Positions 9,781 through 18,934 of a stretch of DNA of 64,000 bases are shown here, one piece after another. Both the position numbers and the translations under genes were made by a program. Each line of letters begins with the position of its first letter. Position 1 is the stretch's first letter. Source of the DNA: Antarctobacter sediminis (GTDB lineage Bacteria > Pseudomonadota > Alphaproteobacteria > Rhodobacterales > Rhodobacteraceae); the NCBI RefSeq assembly GCF_019218285.1, contig NZ_JAHUZG010000001.1, forward strand, positions 310,001 to 374,000. The letters run 5' to 3'. The notes under the pieces were generated by a model that worked only from the letters and a program-made list of their open reading frames with translations, did no database searches and had not been told where the DNA came from.

Positions 9781-9809
9781 TTTTCATGAAACTTTCATGA
9801 AGGCGTCAC
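9781..9809 (+). promoter_or_regulatory. Pho-box-like direct repeats
   Basis: Three 7-base units spaced every 11 bases, TTTTCAT-GAAA-CTTTCAT-GAAG-GCGTCAC, resemble the PhoB box (CTGTCAT-N4 repeats). The match to consensus is 5/7, 6/7 and 4/7. They sit about 67 bases upstream of the acyltransferase start. Confidence 0.4.
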
Positions 9810-9875
9810 AGAATCTGGTGCATTCGGCGCGGCGGCCTTAAAATGGGCCGAGGTTGCAAGGAGGATTCACGCCAG

Positions 9876-10772
9876 ATGCCCAACCGGCGTCACGTTGCCC
9901 GTGATATTTCGTACAGCTATTCCGCCAGCACGCGCGGCGGACGCGCCATGATCCGGCTCATGGAAAATGCCACTGGCCGCATCGGCCTGATCCGGCGTGC
10001 CGAAGGATATGAAAACGAGGTCGCGCAAGGGCGCGACTTCTGGCAGGTCATGGTCGAACGCTACGGGCTTGGTCTGGATGTCATTGCGGGCAGCCTTGAC
10101 AACCTGCCCAAGGAAGGGCCGTTGATTGTGATCGCCAACCATCCCTATGGTATCCTCGACGGGCTGATCATGGGGCACATCCTTTCGGTCGTGCGTGGTG
10201 ATTTCCGCATCCTTGCCAACAGCGTCTTTCGCAAGGCGGAAGAACTGAACCGCATTATCCTGCCGGTGAATTTCGACGAAACGAAAGAGGCGATGCAACA
10301 GAACATCGCCACCCGGAAAGAGGCGCTTGGCTATCTGGGTGACGGCGGGTGCATTGGGATCTTTCCCGGCGGCACGGTGGCCACGGCGGAACGCCCCTTT
10401 GGCAAGCCGATGGACCCCGGTTGGCGTCTGTTCACGGCGCGCCTGATCGCCAAGTCCGAGGCCACGGTTGTGCCGATCTACTTTGACGGGCATACCTCGC
10501 GGCTGTTCCAATTGGCGAGCCATCTGCACTACACGCTGCGCATGGGCCTGTTGATCAAGGAGTTCCGCAAGCGCGTGGATACACCTGTGCGTGTGGCCAT
10601 CGGCACCCCCATCCCGCGGGCGGAAATTGACGTGCGGGCCAAGGACGCACGGGCGATGATGGATTTCCTGCGCAAAGCGACTTATGACCTGTCTCCGACT
10701 CCCCTGAAGTCCTACGACTACGGGTTCGAGTTCGAAGAGAAACACAGGGAAAAGCCGAAGGCGCGCCACTGA
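9876..10772 (+). CDS. Lysophospholipid acyltransferase-family protein
   Basis: A 298-residue PlsC-like acyltransferase of the putative-hemolysin/OlsA-like group. The catalytic histidine-aspartate motif is NHPYGILDG, with five rather than four residues between His and Asp, as in that subgroup, and [10 protein letters not shown] is the substrate-binding block III. It would transfer an acyl chain to a lyso-lipid at the inner membrane. AAGGAGG at 9858-9864 supports the ATG at 9876 over an in-frame one at 9843. The upstream Pho-box-like repeats suggest a role in lipid remodelling under phosphate limitation, which is inference. murI follows after 34 bases and is probably co-transcribed. Confidence 0.82.
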   Translation: MPNRRHVARDISYSYSASTRGGRAMIRLMENATGRIGLIRRAEGYENEVAQGRDFWQVMVERYGLGLDVIAGSLDNLPKEGPLIVIANHPYGILDGLIMGHILSVVRGDFRILANSVFRKAEELNRIILPVNFDETKEAMQQNIATRKEALGYLGDGGCIGIFPGGTVATAERPFGKPMDPGWRLFTARLIAKSEATVVPIYFDGHTSRLFQLASHLHYTLRMGLLIKEFRKRVDTPVRVAIGTPIPRAEIDVRAKDARAMMDFLRKATYDLSPTPLKSYDYGFEFEEKHREKPKARH

Positions 10773-10806
10773 CAGACGCGCGTCGCGGGGCAAGAGCGGG
10801 GCGCAA

Positions 10807-11619
10807 ATGGCGGTAGGGGTTTTCGACAGCGGGCTTGGCGGGCTGACGGTTCTGGACGCGGTGTCGCGTCGGCTGCCCGAGGTGCCATTCGTCTACTTTG
10901 GCGACAACAAGCATGCGCCCTACGGTGTGCGTGACGCGGATGATGTCTATAACCTGACCTGCGCGGCGACCGAACGGCTGTGGGACGCGGGCTGTGACCT
11001 TGTGATCCTTGCCTGCAATACCGCCTCGGCGGCGGCACTGCGGCGGATGCAGGAAAGCTGGATCCCGCGGGACAAACGGGTGCTCGGCGTGTTCGTGCCG
11101 CTGATTGAGGCACTGACCGAACGCCAATGGGGCGACAATAGCCCGCCGCGCGAAGTGGCTGTGGAACATGTTGCCCTTTTTGCCACCCCCGCCACGGTCC
11201 GCAGCCGCGCCTTTCAGCGTGAACTGGCCTTTCGCGCCATCGGCGTCGATGTCGAGGCGCAGGCCTGCGGCGGTCTGGTCGATGCGATCGAGGAAGGCGA
11301 CATGATCCTTGCAGAGGCGCTGGTGCGGAGCCATGTGGATGCGCTGAAACGCAAAATGCCCACCCCGGAGGCGGCAATCCTTGGCTGCACTCATTACCCG
11401 CTGATGCAGGACATCTTTCAAGAGGCGCTGGGGCCAGAGGTGAAGGTCTATTCGCAGGCCAACCTTGTGGCCGAATCTCTGGCGGACTACCTCGGTCGGC
11501 ATCCGGACATGATGGGCGCGGGGACAGAGGGCGGCTTTTTGACCACCGGTAACCCGGCCAAGGTCTCGCAGAATGCGACGCAATTCCTGCGTCGGAAAAT
11601 CACTTTCGACCCCGCCTGA
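10807..11619 (+). CDS. murI: Glutamate racemase
   Basis: A 270-residue MurI that makes D-glutamate for peptidoglycan. The family signature is intact: FDSGLGG with Asp7, the two catalytic cysteines Cys70 (ACNTASAA) and Cys194 (LGCTHYPL), and GDNKHAPYG. The C-terminal ~35 residues after [17 protein letters not shown] run slightly longer than in short family members. It follows the acyltransferase by 34 bases. Confidence 0.96.
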   Translation: MAVGVFDSGLGGLTVLDAVSRRLPEVPFVYFGDNKHAPYGVRDADDVYNLTCAATERLWDAGCDLVILACNTASAAALRRMQESWIPRDKRVLGVFVPLIEALTERQWGDNSPPREVAVEHVALFATPATVRSRAFQRELAFRAIGVDVEAQACGGLVDAIEEGDMILAEALVRSHVDALKRKMPTPEAAILGCTHYPLMQDIFQEALGPEVKVYSQANLVAESLADYLGRHPDMMGAGTEGGFLTTGNPAKVSQNATQFLRRKITFDPA

Positions 11620-11645
11620 ACCGCGGCGTCATGGCGGTCGCCGGA

Positions 11646-11674
11646 TTGATTTTTCCGGCGATCCCGCCTATATG
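11646..11674 (+). promoter_or_regulatory. Sigma70-type promoter for an 11-codon unit
   Basis: TTGATT (11646-11651), exactly 17 bases, then TATATG (11669-11674). The -35 lies in the loop of a 10-base-pair hairpin (arms around 11636-11645 and 11654-11663) that also follows the murI stop. Confidence 0.5.
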
Positions 11675-11698
11675 TTGGGGCGTAGAGGAGATCAGACC

Positions 11699-11734
11699 AT
11701 GTCCATGAACGGCCCGCTTCCCCCGATCGTCTGA
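11699..11734 (+). CDS. 11-residue peptide ORF (MSMNGPLPPIV)
   Basis: A complete micro-ORF with GAGGAG (11685-11690) eight bases before the ATG and the promoter above placing transcription start near 11681. After the stop comes a stem-loop (11735-11757, CCCGG..CGCC-TA-GGCG-CCGGG with a bulge), which also covers the stop codon of the convergent gene. There is no sense-strand gene downstream, so it is not an ordinary attenuation leader. It may be a real peptide or the translated head of a regulatory RNA. The PLPP tract could slow ribosomes. I do not recognise it. Confidence 0.35.
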   Translation: MSMNGPLPPIV

Positions 11735-11745
11735 CCCGGTTCCGC

Positions 11746-12387
11746 CTAGGCGCCGGGCCAGGTGTCCTGACGGGGCGGCAAGACTTCCATCACTTTGTCA
11801 TGAATCTCGCCGGCTTCGGGCGAGTTCGCCATGGCTGCCGACAGGCGTTGGTAATCCGCTTGCACCTTTTCGCCAAGGGCTACGAGCGTATCCAGCGCCT
11901 GCTTCTTGCGTTCCGCGCTTAATGCCGCAAAATCCTCGGTGGCCAGATGCGCGTAATAGCCGTGGAACAATTGCGAATTGTCGAAGAACCGGTCGCAGGC
12001 CACCATCAGTTCGATGCTGAGGCGACGGCGCACCGCGCGATAGTCTCCGAAACTGGGGTCGGGCGCTTCGGGCGGAACAAAAGGCCGATAGTCCGACGGA
12101 CCGGAATCGATCTGTTCTTTCAATGCCGCGATCCGGCGTGTTTCGATAATCCCGGTTACACTGCGGTCGTCGAAATCGGCATGGATCAGGATATCGACAA
12201 GCACTTCGGCCAGATGGCGCTGACGGTCATCCGCATCGCGCCGCCGCTGGCGCCAGTCGCCCACGGCCTGCGCCGTGGCCTTGCCCAGCCAGCCCAAAAC
12301 CGCGACCAGAGAAGAAATCGCCAGCAGCGCCAGCGCGCCGGTCACGCTTTTGGTGTCACCGGTGAACAACGATTGCAGCCAACCCAT
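11746..12387 (-). CDS. Uncharacterised membrane-anchored protein
   Basis: A 213-residue protein I do not recognise. One N-terminal transmembrane segment (about residues 13-34, TGALALLAISSLVAVLG) is followed by a charged region (DWRQRRRDADDRQRHLAE) and a mostly helical soluble domain. The start ATG at 12387 is preferred because the frame upstream lacks family-like composition and overlaps the neighbouring gene. It begins 5 bases after the stop of the DUF3592-like gene, so the two form an operon and may act together in the envelope. Confidence 0.7.
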   Translation of the reverse strand: MGWLQSLFTGDTKSVTGALALLAISSLVAVLGWLGKATAQAVGDWRQRRRDADDRQRHLAEVLVDILIHADFDDRSVTGIIETRRIAALKEQIDSGPSDYRPFVPPEAPDPSFGDYRAVRRRLSIELMVACDRFFDNSQLFHGYYAHLATEDFAALSAERKKQALDTLVALGEKVQADYQRLSAAMANSPEAGEIHDKVMEVLPPRQDTWPGA

Positions 12388-12392
12388 GGTGC

Positions 12393-13136
12393 CTAGCGCC
12401 CTCCGCCGGGACGTTCCCCGATGTCGCCGGACCACCATGCCCGCTTGATCCCCTGATAGACGACGATTTCCTGTCCGGGACGATAGGGTTCCAGCTGATG
12501 TTCCTTGTAGGCGAGGCTTTCTCCTTGGCGTCCGCTGGCCTCTTTCCACGTCAGGCGATAACGGTACTTGTTGTTGACGCGATAGTTGGTGGCTTTCATG
12601 CCGGTCACATGAGCCGTTTCCCGCGCGCCGTAGCGGCGCGCTCGCACGGCGGCCACGGCCCAACGGCCCGGAATCCACATGGCCACCAGCGCGCCAAGAC
12701 CAAAGACCAGCGCGATCCAGCGGGTCACGATCGAGGTGGTCCGGTTTTCTCCGCGGTTGAGCTCGGTCCTTTCCGGATCGCTTTGGAGATACCAGATCGG
12801 CAGTCGTTCACCAATCTCATGACGATGGTAGAGCGAACTGCCGACCGAGCGGCTGACGACCACACGCTCGCCTTCGTGGGTTTCGAACCGTAGGTCAAAA
12901 TAATAGGTGACCTCACGATCCCCGTCGCTGTCTGTTGTGACCTCGCGCCGTTTGTCGACGATGTCGGCGGCGGTTTCGCGGCCTTCCTGATCGAACCGGT
13001 TTGCAAGGTTCAGCGTCGTGTGGCTGATCAGGGTCAGGACCAGCAGCAGCGCAATAAAGATCAGCGTGATCCAGCCCCCCATGCGCCAGAACAATCGGAA
13101 TATCGAAACAGGTTGGTCATCAGCAATACGGGCCAT
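12393..13136 (-). CDS. DUF3592-like membrane protein
   Basis: A 247-residue protein with two transmembrane segments (about residues 18-40 and 150-180) flanking a beta-rich domain containing YYFDLRFETHEGERV and the LPIWYLQSDPE stretch, which is the usual look of DUF3592 proteins. The C-terminal half repeats a related beta pattern (YRYRLTWKEASGRQGES). Function is unknown. The start at 13136 (MARIADDQ) avoids a longer Arg-rich N-terminus that would run through the argC leader on the other strand. It is divergent from the argC leader unit. Confidence 0.7.
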   Translation of the reverse strand: MARIADDQPVSIFRLFWRMGGWITLIFIALLLVLTLISHTTLNLANRFDQEGRETAADIVDKRREVTTDSDGDREVTYYFDLRFETHEGERVVVSRSVGSSLYHRHEIGERLPIWYLQSDPERTELNRGENRTTSIVTRWIALVFGLGALVAMWIPGRWAVAAVRARRYGARETAHVTGMKATNYRVNNKYRYRLTWKEASGRQGESLAYKEHQLEPYRPGQEIVVYQGIKRAWWSGDIGERPGGGR

Positions 13137-13194
13137 GTCGGCATGATGACCGCGCCGCGCGCGCCGTTCAAGCGCAAGAACGGGGAATTCATCG

Positions 13195-13223
13195 TTGATC
13201 GTGATCCGGTGGGGGTCTATAGC
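13195..13223 (+). promoter_or_regulatory. Promoter of the argC leader
   Basis: TTGATC (13195-13200), a 17-base spacer, and TATAGC (13218-13223). Transcription would begin near 13230, only about 15 bases before the leader ATG. Confidence 0.5.
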
Positions 13224-13245
13224 CAAAAAGCAAAGGAGCCATGTC

Positions 13246-13281
13246 ATGTCCGCGTTCAATACCCTGCGCCTGCGACGATGA
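13246..13281 (+). CDS. Arg-codon leader peptide of argC (MSAFNTLRLRR)
   Basis: An 11-codon ORF with AAGGAG (13233-13238) seven bases before its ATG. Its last five codons are CTG CGC CTG CGA CGA, so three of five encode arginine and two are CGA. It lies 97 bases before argC, an arginine-biosynthesis gene, directly after a promoter-like pair. That is the architecture of a ribosome-stalling attenuation leader sensing charged tRNA-Arg. An overlapping frame from ATG 13241 runs 46 codons into the argC start, but its spacing to the SD is only 2 bases. Confidence 0.5.
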   Translation: MSAFNTLRLRR

Positions 13282-13291
13282 TCTGCCCGCT

Positions 13292-13329
13292 GCCCGCCGA
13301 CCGGGCCGCGCCTTTCCCTTTGTCTTTCC
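13292..13329 (+). promoter_or_regulatory. Possible attenuator between leader and argC
   Basis: A 5-base-pair GC stem (GCCCG-CCGAC-CGGGC, 13292-13306) is followed by a G-poor pyrimidine tract, CCTTTCCCTTTGTCTTTCCC (about 13311-13330). This is weak for an intrinsic terminator but fits either a modest attenuator or a Rho-loading site that becomes exposed when the leader is fully translated. Confidence 0.3.
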
Positions 13330-13377
13330 CATTCGCGTTGCCGTGCCGTGCACGCATCATCCAGCAGGTGACTTGCC

Positions 13378-14406
13378 ATGACCCATTCCATCGCCATCAT
13401 CGGGGCTTCGGGCTATACCGGGGCCGAGTTGATCCGGCTTTTGGCCACCCATCCGTCATTTGAAATCAAGGCGCTGGCGGCCAATTCCAAAGCCGGGCAG
13501 AGCATGGCGCAGGTCTTTCCGCATCTGCGCCATCTTGATCTGCCGGATCTTGTGACTTGGGAGCAGATCGATTTTTCTGCAATCGACCTGTGTTTCTGCG
13601 CCCTGCCGCACAAGACCTCGCAGGAGGTGATCTCGCAACTGCCCAAGAGCGTGAAGATCGTCGATCTGTCGGCGGATTTCCGGCTGCGCGATCCGGCGGA
13701 TTACGAAAAATGGTATGGCAATGCCCACGCTGCCATAGAGACGCAGAAAGAGGCCGTTTACGGCCTGACCGAGTTTTACCGCGACGCCATCAAGGACGCG
13801 CGCCTTGTGGCCGGAACCGGCTGTAACGCGGCAACCGGGCAATACATCCTGCGGCCGCTGATTTCGGCCGGGGTGATCGACCTGGACGAGATCATTCTGG
13901 ATCTGCAATGCGGGGTCAGCGGGGCCGGGCGGTCGCTGAAGGAAAACCTGCTTCACGCGGAACTGAGCGAGGGCACCAATGCCTATGCCGTAGGCGGCAC
14001 CCACCGGCACCTTGGCGAATTCGATCAGGAGTTCAGTGCGCTTGCCGGTCGGCCGGTGCAGGTGCAGTTCACGCCGCACCTTGGGCCATTCAACCGGGGC
14101 ATCCTTGCGACCTCCTACCTGAAAGGCGATCCGCAGGCGATCTACGCGGCGCTTCAAGCGGCCTATGCGGATGAGCCATTCATCGAAGTGCTGCCCTTTG
14201 GTGAAACGCCCTCGACGCATCATGTGCGCGGGTCGAATTTCTGCCATATCGGCATGACCGGAGACCGGCGGCCCGGGCGTGCGATTGTGGTGGCGGCACT
14301 GGACAACCTGACCAAGGGCAGTTCGGGGCAGGCTTTGCAGAATGCCAACCTGATGTTGGGTGCGGCGGAAACCGCCGGGTTGATGCTGGCACCCTGTTTC
14401 CCCTGA
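13378..14406 (+). CDS. argC: N-acetyl-gamma-glutamyl-phosphate reductase
   Basis: A 342-residue ArgC, which reduces N-acetylglutamyl phosphate to the semialdehyde in arginine synthesis. The N-terminal NADP-binding motif [14 protein letters not shown] and the catalytic Cys149 in [12 protein letters not shown] are clear, as are [18 protein letters not shown] and the C-terminal [11 protein letters not shown] segment. It is the long (type 1) form. No other arg genes are adjacent. Expression may be governed by the leader peptide described upstream. Confidence 0.96.
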   Translation: MTHSIAIIGASGYTGAELIRLLATHPSFEIKALAANSKAGQSMAQVFPHLRHLDLPDLVTWEQIDFSAIDLCFCALPHKTSQEVISQLPKSVKIVDLSADFRLRDPADYEKWYGNAHAAIETQKEAVYGLTEFYRDAIKDARLVAGTGCNAATGQYILRPLISAGVIDLDEIILDLQCGVSGAGRSLKENLLHAELSEGTNAYAVGGTHRHLGEFDQEFSALAGRPVQVQFTPHLGPFNRGILATSYLKGDPQAIYAALQAAYADEPFIEVLPFGETPSTHHVRGSNFCHIGMTGDRRPGRAIVVAALDNLTKGSSGQALQNANLMLGAAETAGLMLAPCFP

Positions 14407-14460
14407 TCCAGTCGTGCGCCATGGGCGCACAGGTTGGTTTGCGTTCAGGCCACGCAGGCC

Positions 14461-14515
14461 TTGAGGAGGGCGCTGCCCTCCTCAAACTCCTCCCGGGATA
14501 TTTTCGGACAGAAGA
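14461..14515 (+). repeat. Roseobacter-type intergenic repeat, copy 1
   Basis: An 11-base-pair hairpin with a 3-base loop (arms 14461-14471 and 14475-14485) is followed by CTCCCGGGATATTTTCGGAC and AGAAG. A second copy with the same composition, GC hairpin then CCGAGGATATCTTTCGACAG and AAG, lies at 41005-41070. Confidence 0.5.
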
Positions 14516-14603
14516 GGCGGCAGGGCGCGGCAAATCGCGCCGGGCTCTCCCCTTGGGAGCAGGGATTGTCTATATTGCCGGAAGTTGGAAGCACGGGGGT
14601 CTC

Positions 14604-15053
14604 ATGGCTTTGAAGTCGCTCAAGAAACAACGGCGAATCCAGATCATTGCCCTGGCCGTGGTGGCCTTGATCGTGTCAACCGGGCTGATTGGCTATGCAA
14701 TGAAGGACGGGATCAATTTCTTTCGCTCGCCAAGCCAGGTCATGGAAGAGCCGCCAGCGCCCAACGAGGTTTTCCGGATCGGTGGGTTGGTCGAGGAAGG
14801 GTCACTGGTGCGGGGCGACGGAGAGCAGATCCGGTTTCGTGTGACGGATGGCGGGGCGACGGTGCCGGTGGTCTATACCGGTGTCCTTCCCGATCTTTTT
14901 GCCGAGAAGCAGGGCATGGTGGGCACGGGCCGTTATGTTGACGGGGTGTTCGAGGCGACCGAAATTCTTGCCAAGCACGATGAGACCTACATGCCCAAGG
15001 AAGTGATCGACGCGCTGAAAGAGCAGGGCACCTACGTCGAGCCCGAGAGTTGA
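14604..15053 (+). CDS. ccmE: Cytochrome c maturation protein CcmE (heme chaperone)
   Basis: A 149-residue CcmE. It has a single N-terminal transmembrane anchor (about residues 11-31) and a periplasmic OB-fold domain. The covalent heme-binding histidine is His125 in HDETY, with the conserved Tyr129. It holds heme delivered by CcmABCD and passes it to the CcmF/H ligase during cytochrome c assembly. It stands without other ccm genes in the window. ATG 14604 was chosen because the region before it is intergenic repeat and not coding. Its end overlaps the convergent histidine kinase gene by 22 bases. Confidence 0.96.
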   Translation: MALKSLKKQRRIQIIALAVVALIVSTGLIGYAMKDGINFFRSPSQVMEEPPAPNEVFRIGGLVEEGSLVRGDGEQIRFRVTDGGATVPVVYTGVLPDLFAEKQGMVGTGRYVDGVFEATEILAKHDETYMPKEVIDALKEQGTYVEPES

Positions 15054-16417
15054 TCGGCACTCGTTGCCTCGATGAGGTAGAGCGTCGCGCGTAATCCGCC
15101 GCGAAGCGGGCGGTCGAGGTGCAAGCCGCCGCCGGACTGGCGCGCAAATCCGGCAACGCTGGACAGGCCTAGGCCACGGCCCTCATGTGCCGGTTTCGTG
15201 CTGTAGAAAGGTTCGGCCAACATGGGCAGTGCCTCGGAAGCGACGCCGGGGCCGTCATCCTCGATATCAAGAGCGATGAAAGGGGGCGCATCCGCGGGCG
15301 GCGACAGGTCTGTCGGCATGGCACGGCGATCGGCGGAGATGCGGATGGTGCCCCGTCCCGAGGTGGCCTCTTGCGCGTTGAGGCAGAGCTGAATGGCGCA
15401 GGTTTCCAGCATGTCGCGGTCGACGCGGGCCACCAGCGGATCGGGTGGCGGGGTAATTTCGACCGTCATCGCTTGTGGGAGCATGTCGCTCAGCACCTCA
15501 CCCAGATCGTAGAGAAACCCCTCGATCGGGACGGCAGAAGGAGACAGCCGGGTGCGTCCGCTGGAGGCCATCAACTGTTTGACGGTCACGGCGGCCCGGC
15601 TGGCGGCGCTGCGGGTTTCTTCGAGCGCGCGCCGGCGGTCATCGGGCCGGTCAAGTTGGTCGAAAAGTTCGAGATTGCCCAGAATGACCGTCAGCTGGTT
15701 GTTGAAATCATGCGCCACGCCGCCGACGAATTGCCCGAGGGCGCGGGCCATCTGGGCGCTGGCATAGCGTTTCTGCGCCGCGCGCAGGTCCGATTGCAGG
15801 CGCCAGCCTGAGATCATCGATCCGATGTAGTAACCCAGCACTGCGAGGGCGACAAAGGCCACCATCACACGATCCATCCAGCGGTCCAGCATGGGTTGCA
15901 GGACAATGACCAGAGCCAACACCAGGATCCCGACCAACAGGCAATCCGCGATGACAAACCCGATTTCCTTTTGCGGCCGTTGCAATGTGTATAGGCCGAA
16001 ACCAACCAGCCCGGCGGCGCCGGTGAAGGTCAGGCCGGGTGAAATTCGCGCCGCGATGAAATAGAGCGGCAAGGCCATGAAACAGAGCGCAGACAAGAGG
16101 TAGAACGTCAGCGCCAGACCGTAGCGCAGATGCGGCGGGCAGAGCTTTGGTTGGGTGAGGGTCAGCACAAGGCCCAGTTCCAGCAGGACGTAGCATGCGG
16201 TCCAGCTGACGGCGATCTTGCGGTCTATGAGCAGCAGCAGGATCGTGATGACAATGGTCAGGACACTGTATCGCGTCACGATTTCCCAGCGGGAGCCGTA
16301 TTCGGCACGGCGCATGTCGTCCAGTCTGGACTCGAAACCATCGCGGGGAAAGAGCCGGGTCATGTCTTCAATCTCGTCACCGGGGCCGCTGAAAGGCGCG
16401 GCCGTCATCACATTCAA
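15032..16417 (-). CDS. Membrane sensor histidine kinase (orphan)
   Basis: A 461-residue histidine kinase. About residues 50-200 form a membrane domain of roughly six segments with no recognisable extracytoplasmic sensor. The dimerisation helix carries the phospho-acceptor His236 (GGVAHDFNNQLTVILGNLELF, HDFNN type). The ATPase domain shows the N box around Asn347, DDGPG (387-391) and GRGLGLS (413-419). No response regulator gene is adjacent, so its partner is elsewhere. The signal is unknown; the integral-membrane sensor suggests something in or at the membrane. Confidence 0.9.
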   Translation of the reverse strand: MNVMTAAPFSGPGDEIEDMTRLFPRDGFESRLDDMRRAEYGSRWEIVTRYSVLTIVITILLLLIDRKIAVSWTACYVLLELGLVLTLTQPKLCPPHLRYGLALTFYLLSALCFMALPLYFIAARISPGLTFTGAAGLVGFGLYTLQRPQKEIGFVIADCLLVGILVLALVIVLQPMLDRWMDRVMVAFVALAVLGYYIGSMISGWRLQSDLRAAQKRYASAQMARALGQFVGGVAHDFNNQLTVILGNLELFDQLDRPDDRRRALEETRSAASRAAVTVKQLMASSGRTRLSPSAVPIEGFLYDLGEVLSDMLPQAMTVEITPPPDPLVARVDRDMLETCAIQLCLNAQEATSGRGTIRISADRRAMPTDLSPPADAPPFIALDIEDDGPGVASEALPMLAEPFYSTKPAHEGRGLGLSSVAGFARQSGGGLHLDRPLRGGLRATLYLIEATSADQLSGST

Positions 16418-16485
16418 ACATGTGAAAACTACGAAATCCCCAAGGTCGCGTCACTTGCCTTTCAGGGAATTCTACTCGAATGAAT

Positions 16486-16513
16486 AGAGCCGCCCCGGGT
16501 TCGGGGCGGCTCT
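16486..16513 (-). terminator. Intrinsic terminator of eno
   Basis: A perfect 11-base-pair stem (AGAGCCGCCCC / GGGGCGGCTCT) with a 6-base loop sits 27 bases after the enolase stop on the minus strand. The following bases (ATTCATTC) are only weakly T-rich. It also lies upstream of the histidine kinase start. Confidence 0.6.
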
Positions 16514-16539
16514 GTTAAGGTTTGAAAACCAAAGGGTTG

Positions 16540-17919
<1,380 letters not shown>

Positions 17920-17955
17920 CTAACAGCGCAGCGCCGCGTATCGGCGGCGGGCCGT

Positions 17956-18828
17956 CTAGCCTTGCACGCCTGCACGTGCCAGCCGCCGCTCGCGGAGAAA
18001 GGTATACAGGCCCGCCACGAGGATCAGCGCCGATCCGGCCAGTGTCCACGCGTCGGGGCGGTCGCCAAAGATCAGCACGCCCAGCCCTGTAGTGAATACC
18101 AGCCGCGTATAACGGAAGGGCGCGACGATCGAGGCTGGGGCCAGCCGCATGGCCGAAGTAATCGCAAGATAGCCGGAGGTTGTGACCAGCACGGCGCCAA
18201 GGATCGGCCAAAGCGCCGCGGGCGCATAGCTGTTGTTGTCAGTGGCCATGAGCCACAGGATGCCGCCGGGCAGGAGTGTGACAAGGAACCCCCAGGTCGA
18301 AATGGCAAGGGCCGGGATATGTGCGGGCGACAGGCGCGTAACCAGATCCCGAGCGGACAAACCGGCAATGCCCATCACGGCAAAAAGCTCCCACCCGGTG
18401 AAACCCGCTCCCAGCGGGCGGATGACCATCAACATGCCGACGATGCCCACGGCAACGGCGGTCCAACGGCGCCAGCCAACCTGTTCCTTGAGAAAGATCG
18501 CCGCGCCAAGGGTCACGATCAGTGGCCCGGCTTGCAAGATGGCCGCAAAGACCGGAAGCGAGACGTATTTCAGGCCAAAGACAAGGCCGATAGCGCCGAT
18601 GATCTCGAACAGGTTGCGCAAAAGGACCATCGGGTGCAGGGCGTCCCGCGTCCAAAGCGGCACCCGCATCACGGCGGCTATGACGATGAACAACATCGTG
18701 CCGCCAAGCCCGACCATGGTCATGACCTGCCCGATGGGCGCGACCTGTGTTGCCAGCTTGAAAAACGCATCCGCCCCGGCCAGCAGGGCCATGGAGAGGA
18801 TCATCAGGGAAATGGCGCGCAGGATCAT
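17956..18828 (-). CDS. EamA/DMT-family transporter
   Basis: A 290-residue protein with ten predicted transmembrane helices in two repeated five-helix halves, the usual EamA (drug/metabolite transporter) layout; ILQAGPLIVTLGAAIFLKEQ closes the first half and PFRYTRLVFTTGLGVLIFGD the second. Substrate is unknown. The ATG at 18828 starts right before the first helix; upstream frame is charged, Pro-rich and non-membrane. It lies downstream of glk in the same direction with a 106-base gap. Confidence 0.88.
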   Translation of the reverse strand: MILRAISLMILSMALLAGADAFFKLATQVAPIGQVMTMVGLGGTMLFIVIAAVMRVPLWTRDALHPMVLLRNLFEIIGAIGLVFGLKYVSLPVFAAILQAGPLIVTLGAAIFLKEQVGWRRWTAVAVGIVGMLMVIRPLGAGFTGWELFAVMGIAGLSARDLVTRLSPAHIPALAISTWGFLVTLLPGGILWLMATDNNSYAPAALWPILGAVLVTTSGYLAITSAMRLAPASIVAPFRYTRLVFTTGLGVLIFGDRPDAWTLAGSALILVAGLYTFLRERRLARAGVQG

Positions 18829-18934
18829 GCGGACGCCTCGGGGCGGCGGGTGCGGGTCATGCTGGGGCTTTCGGGCAAGGTGTTGGGGCAGGGTATCGCC
18901 CGCCCCCCGGACACGTTCAACCCCAAAGCCGGTT

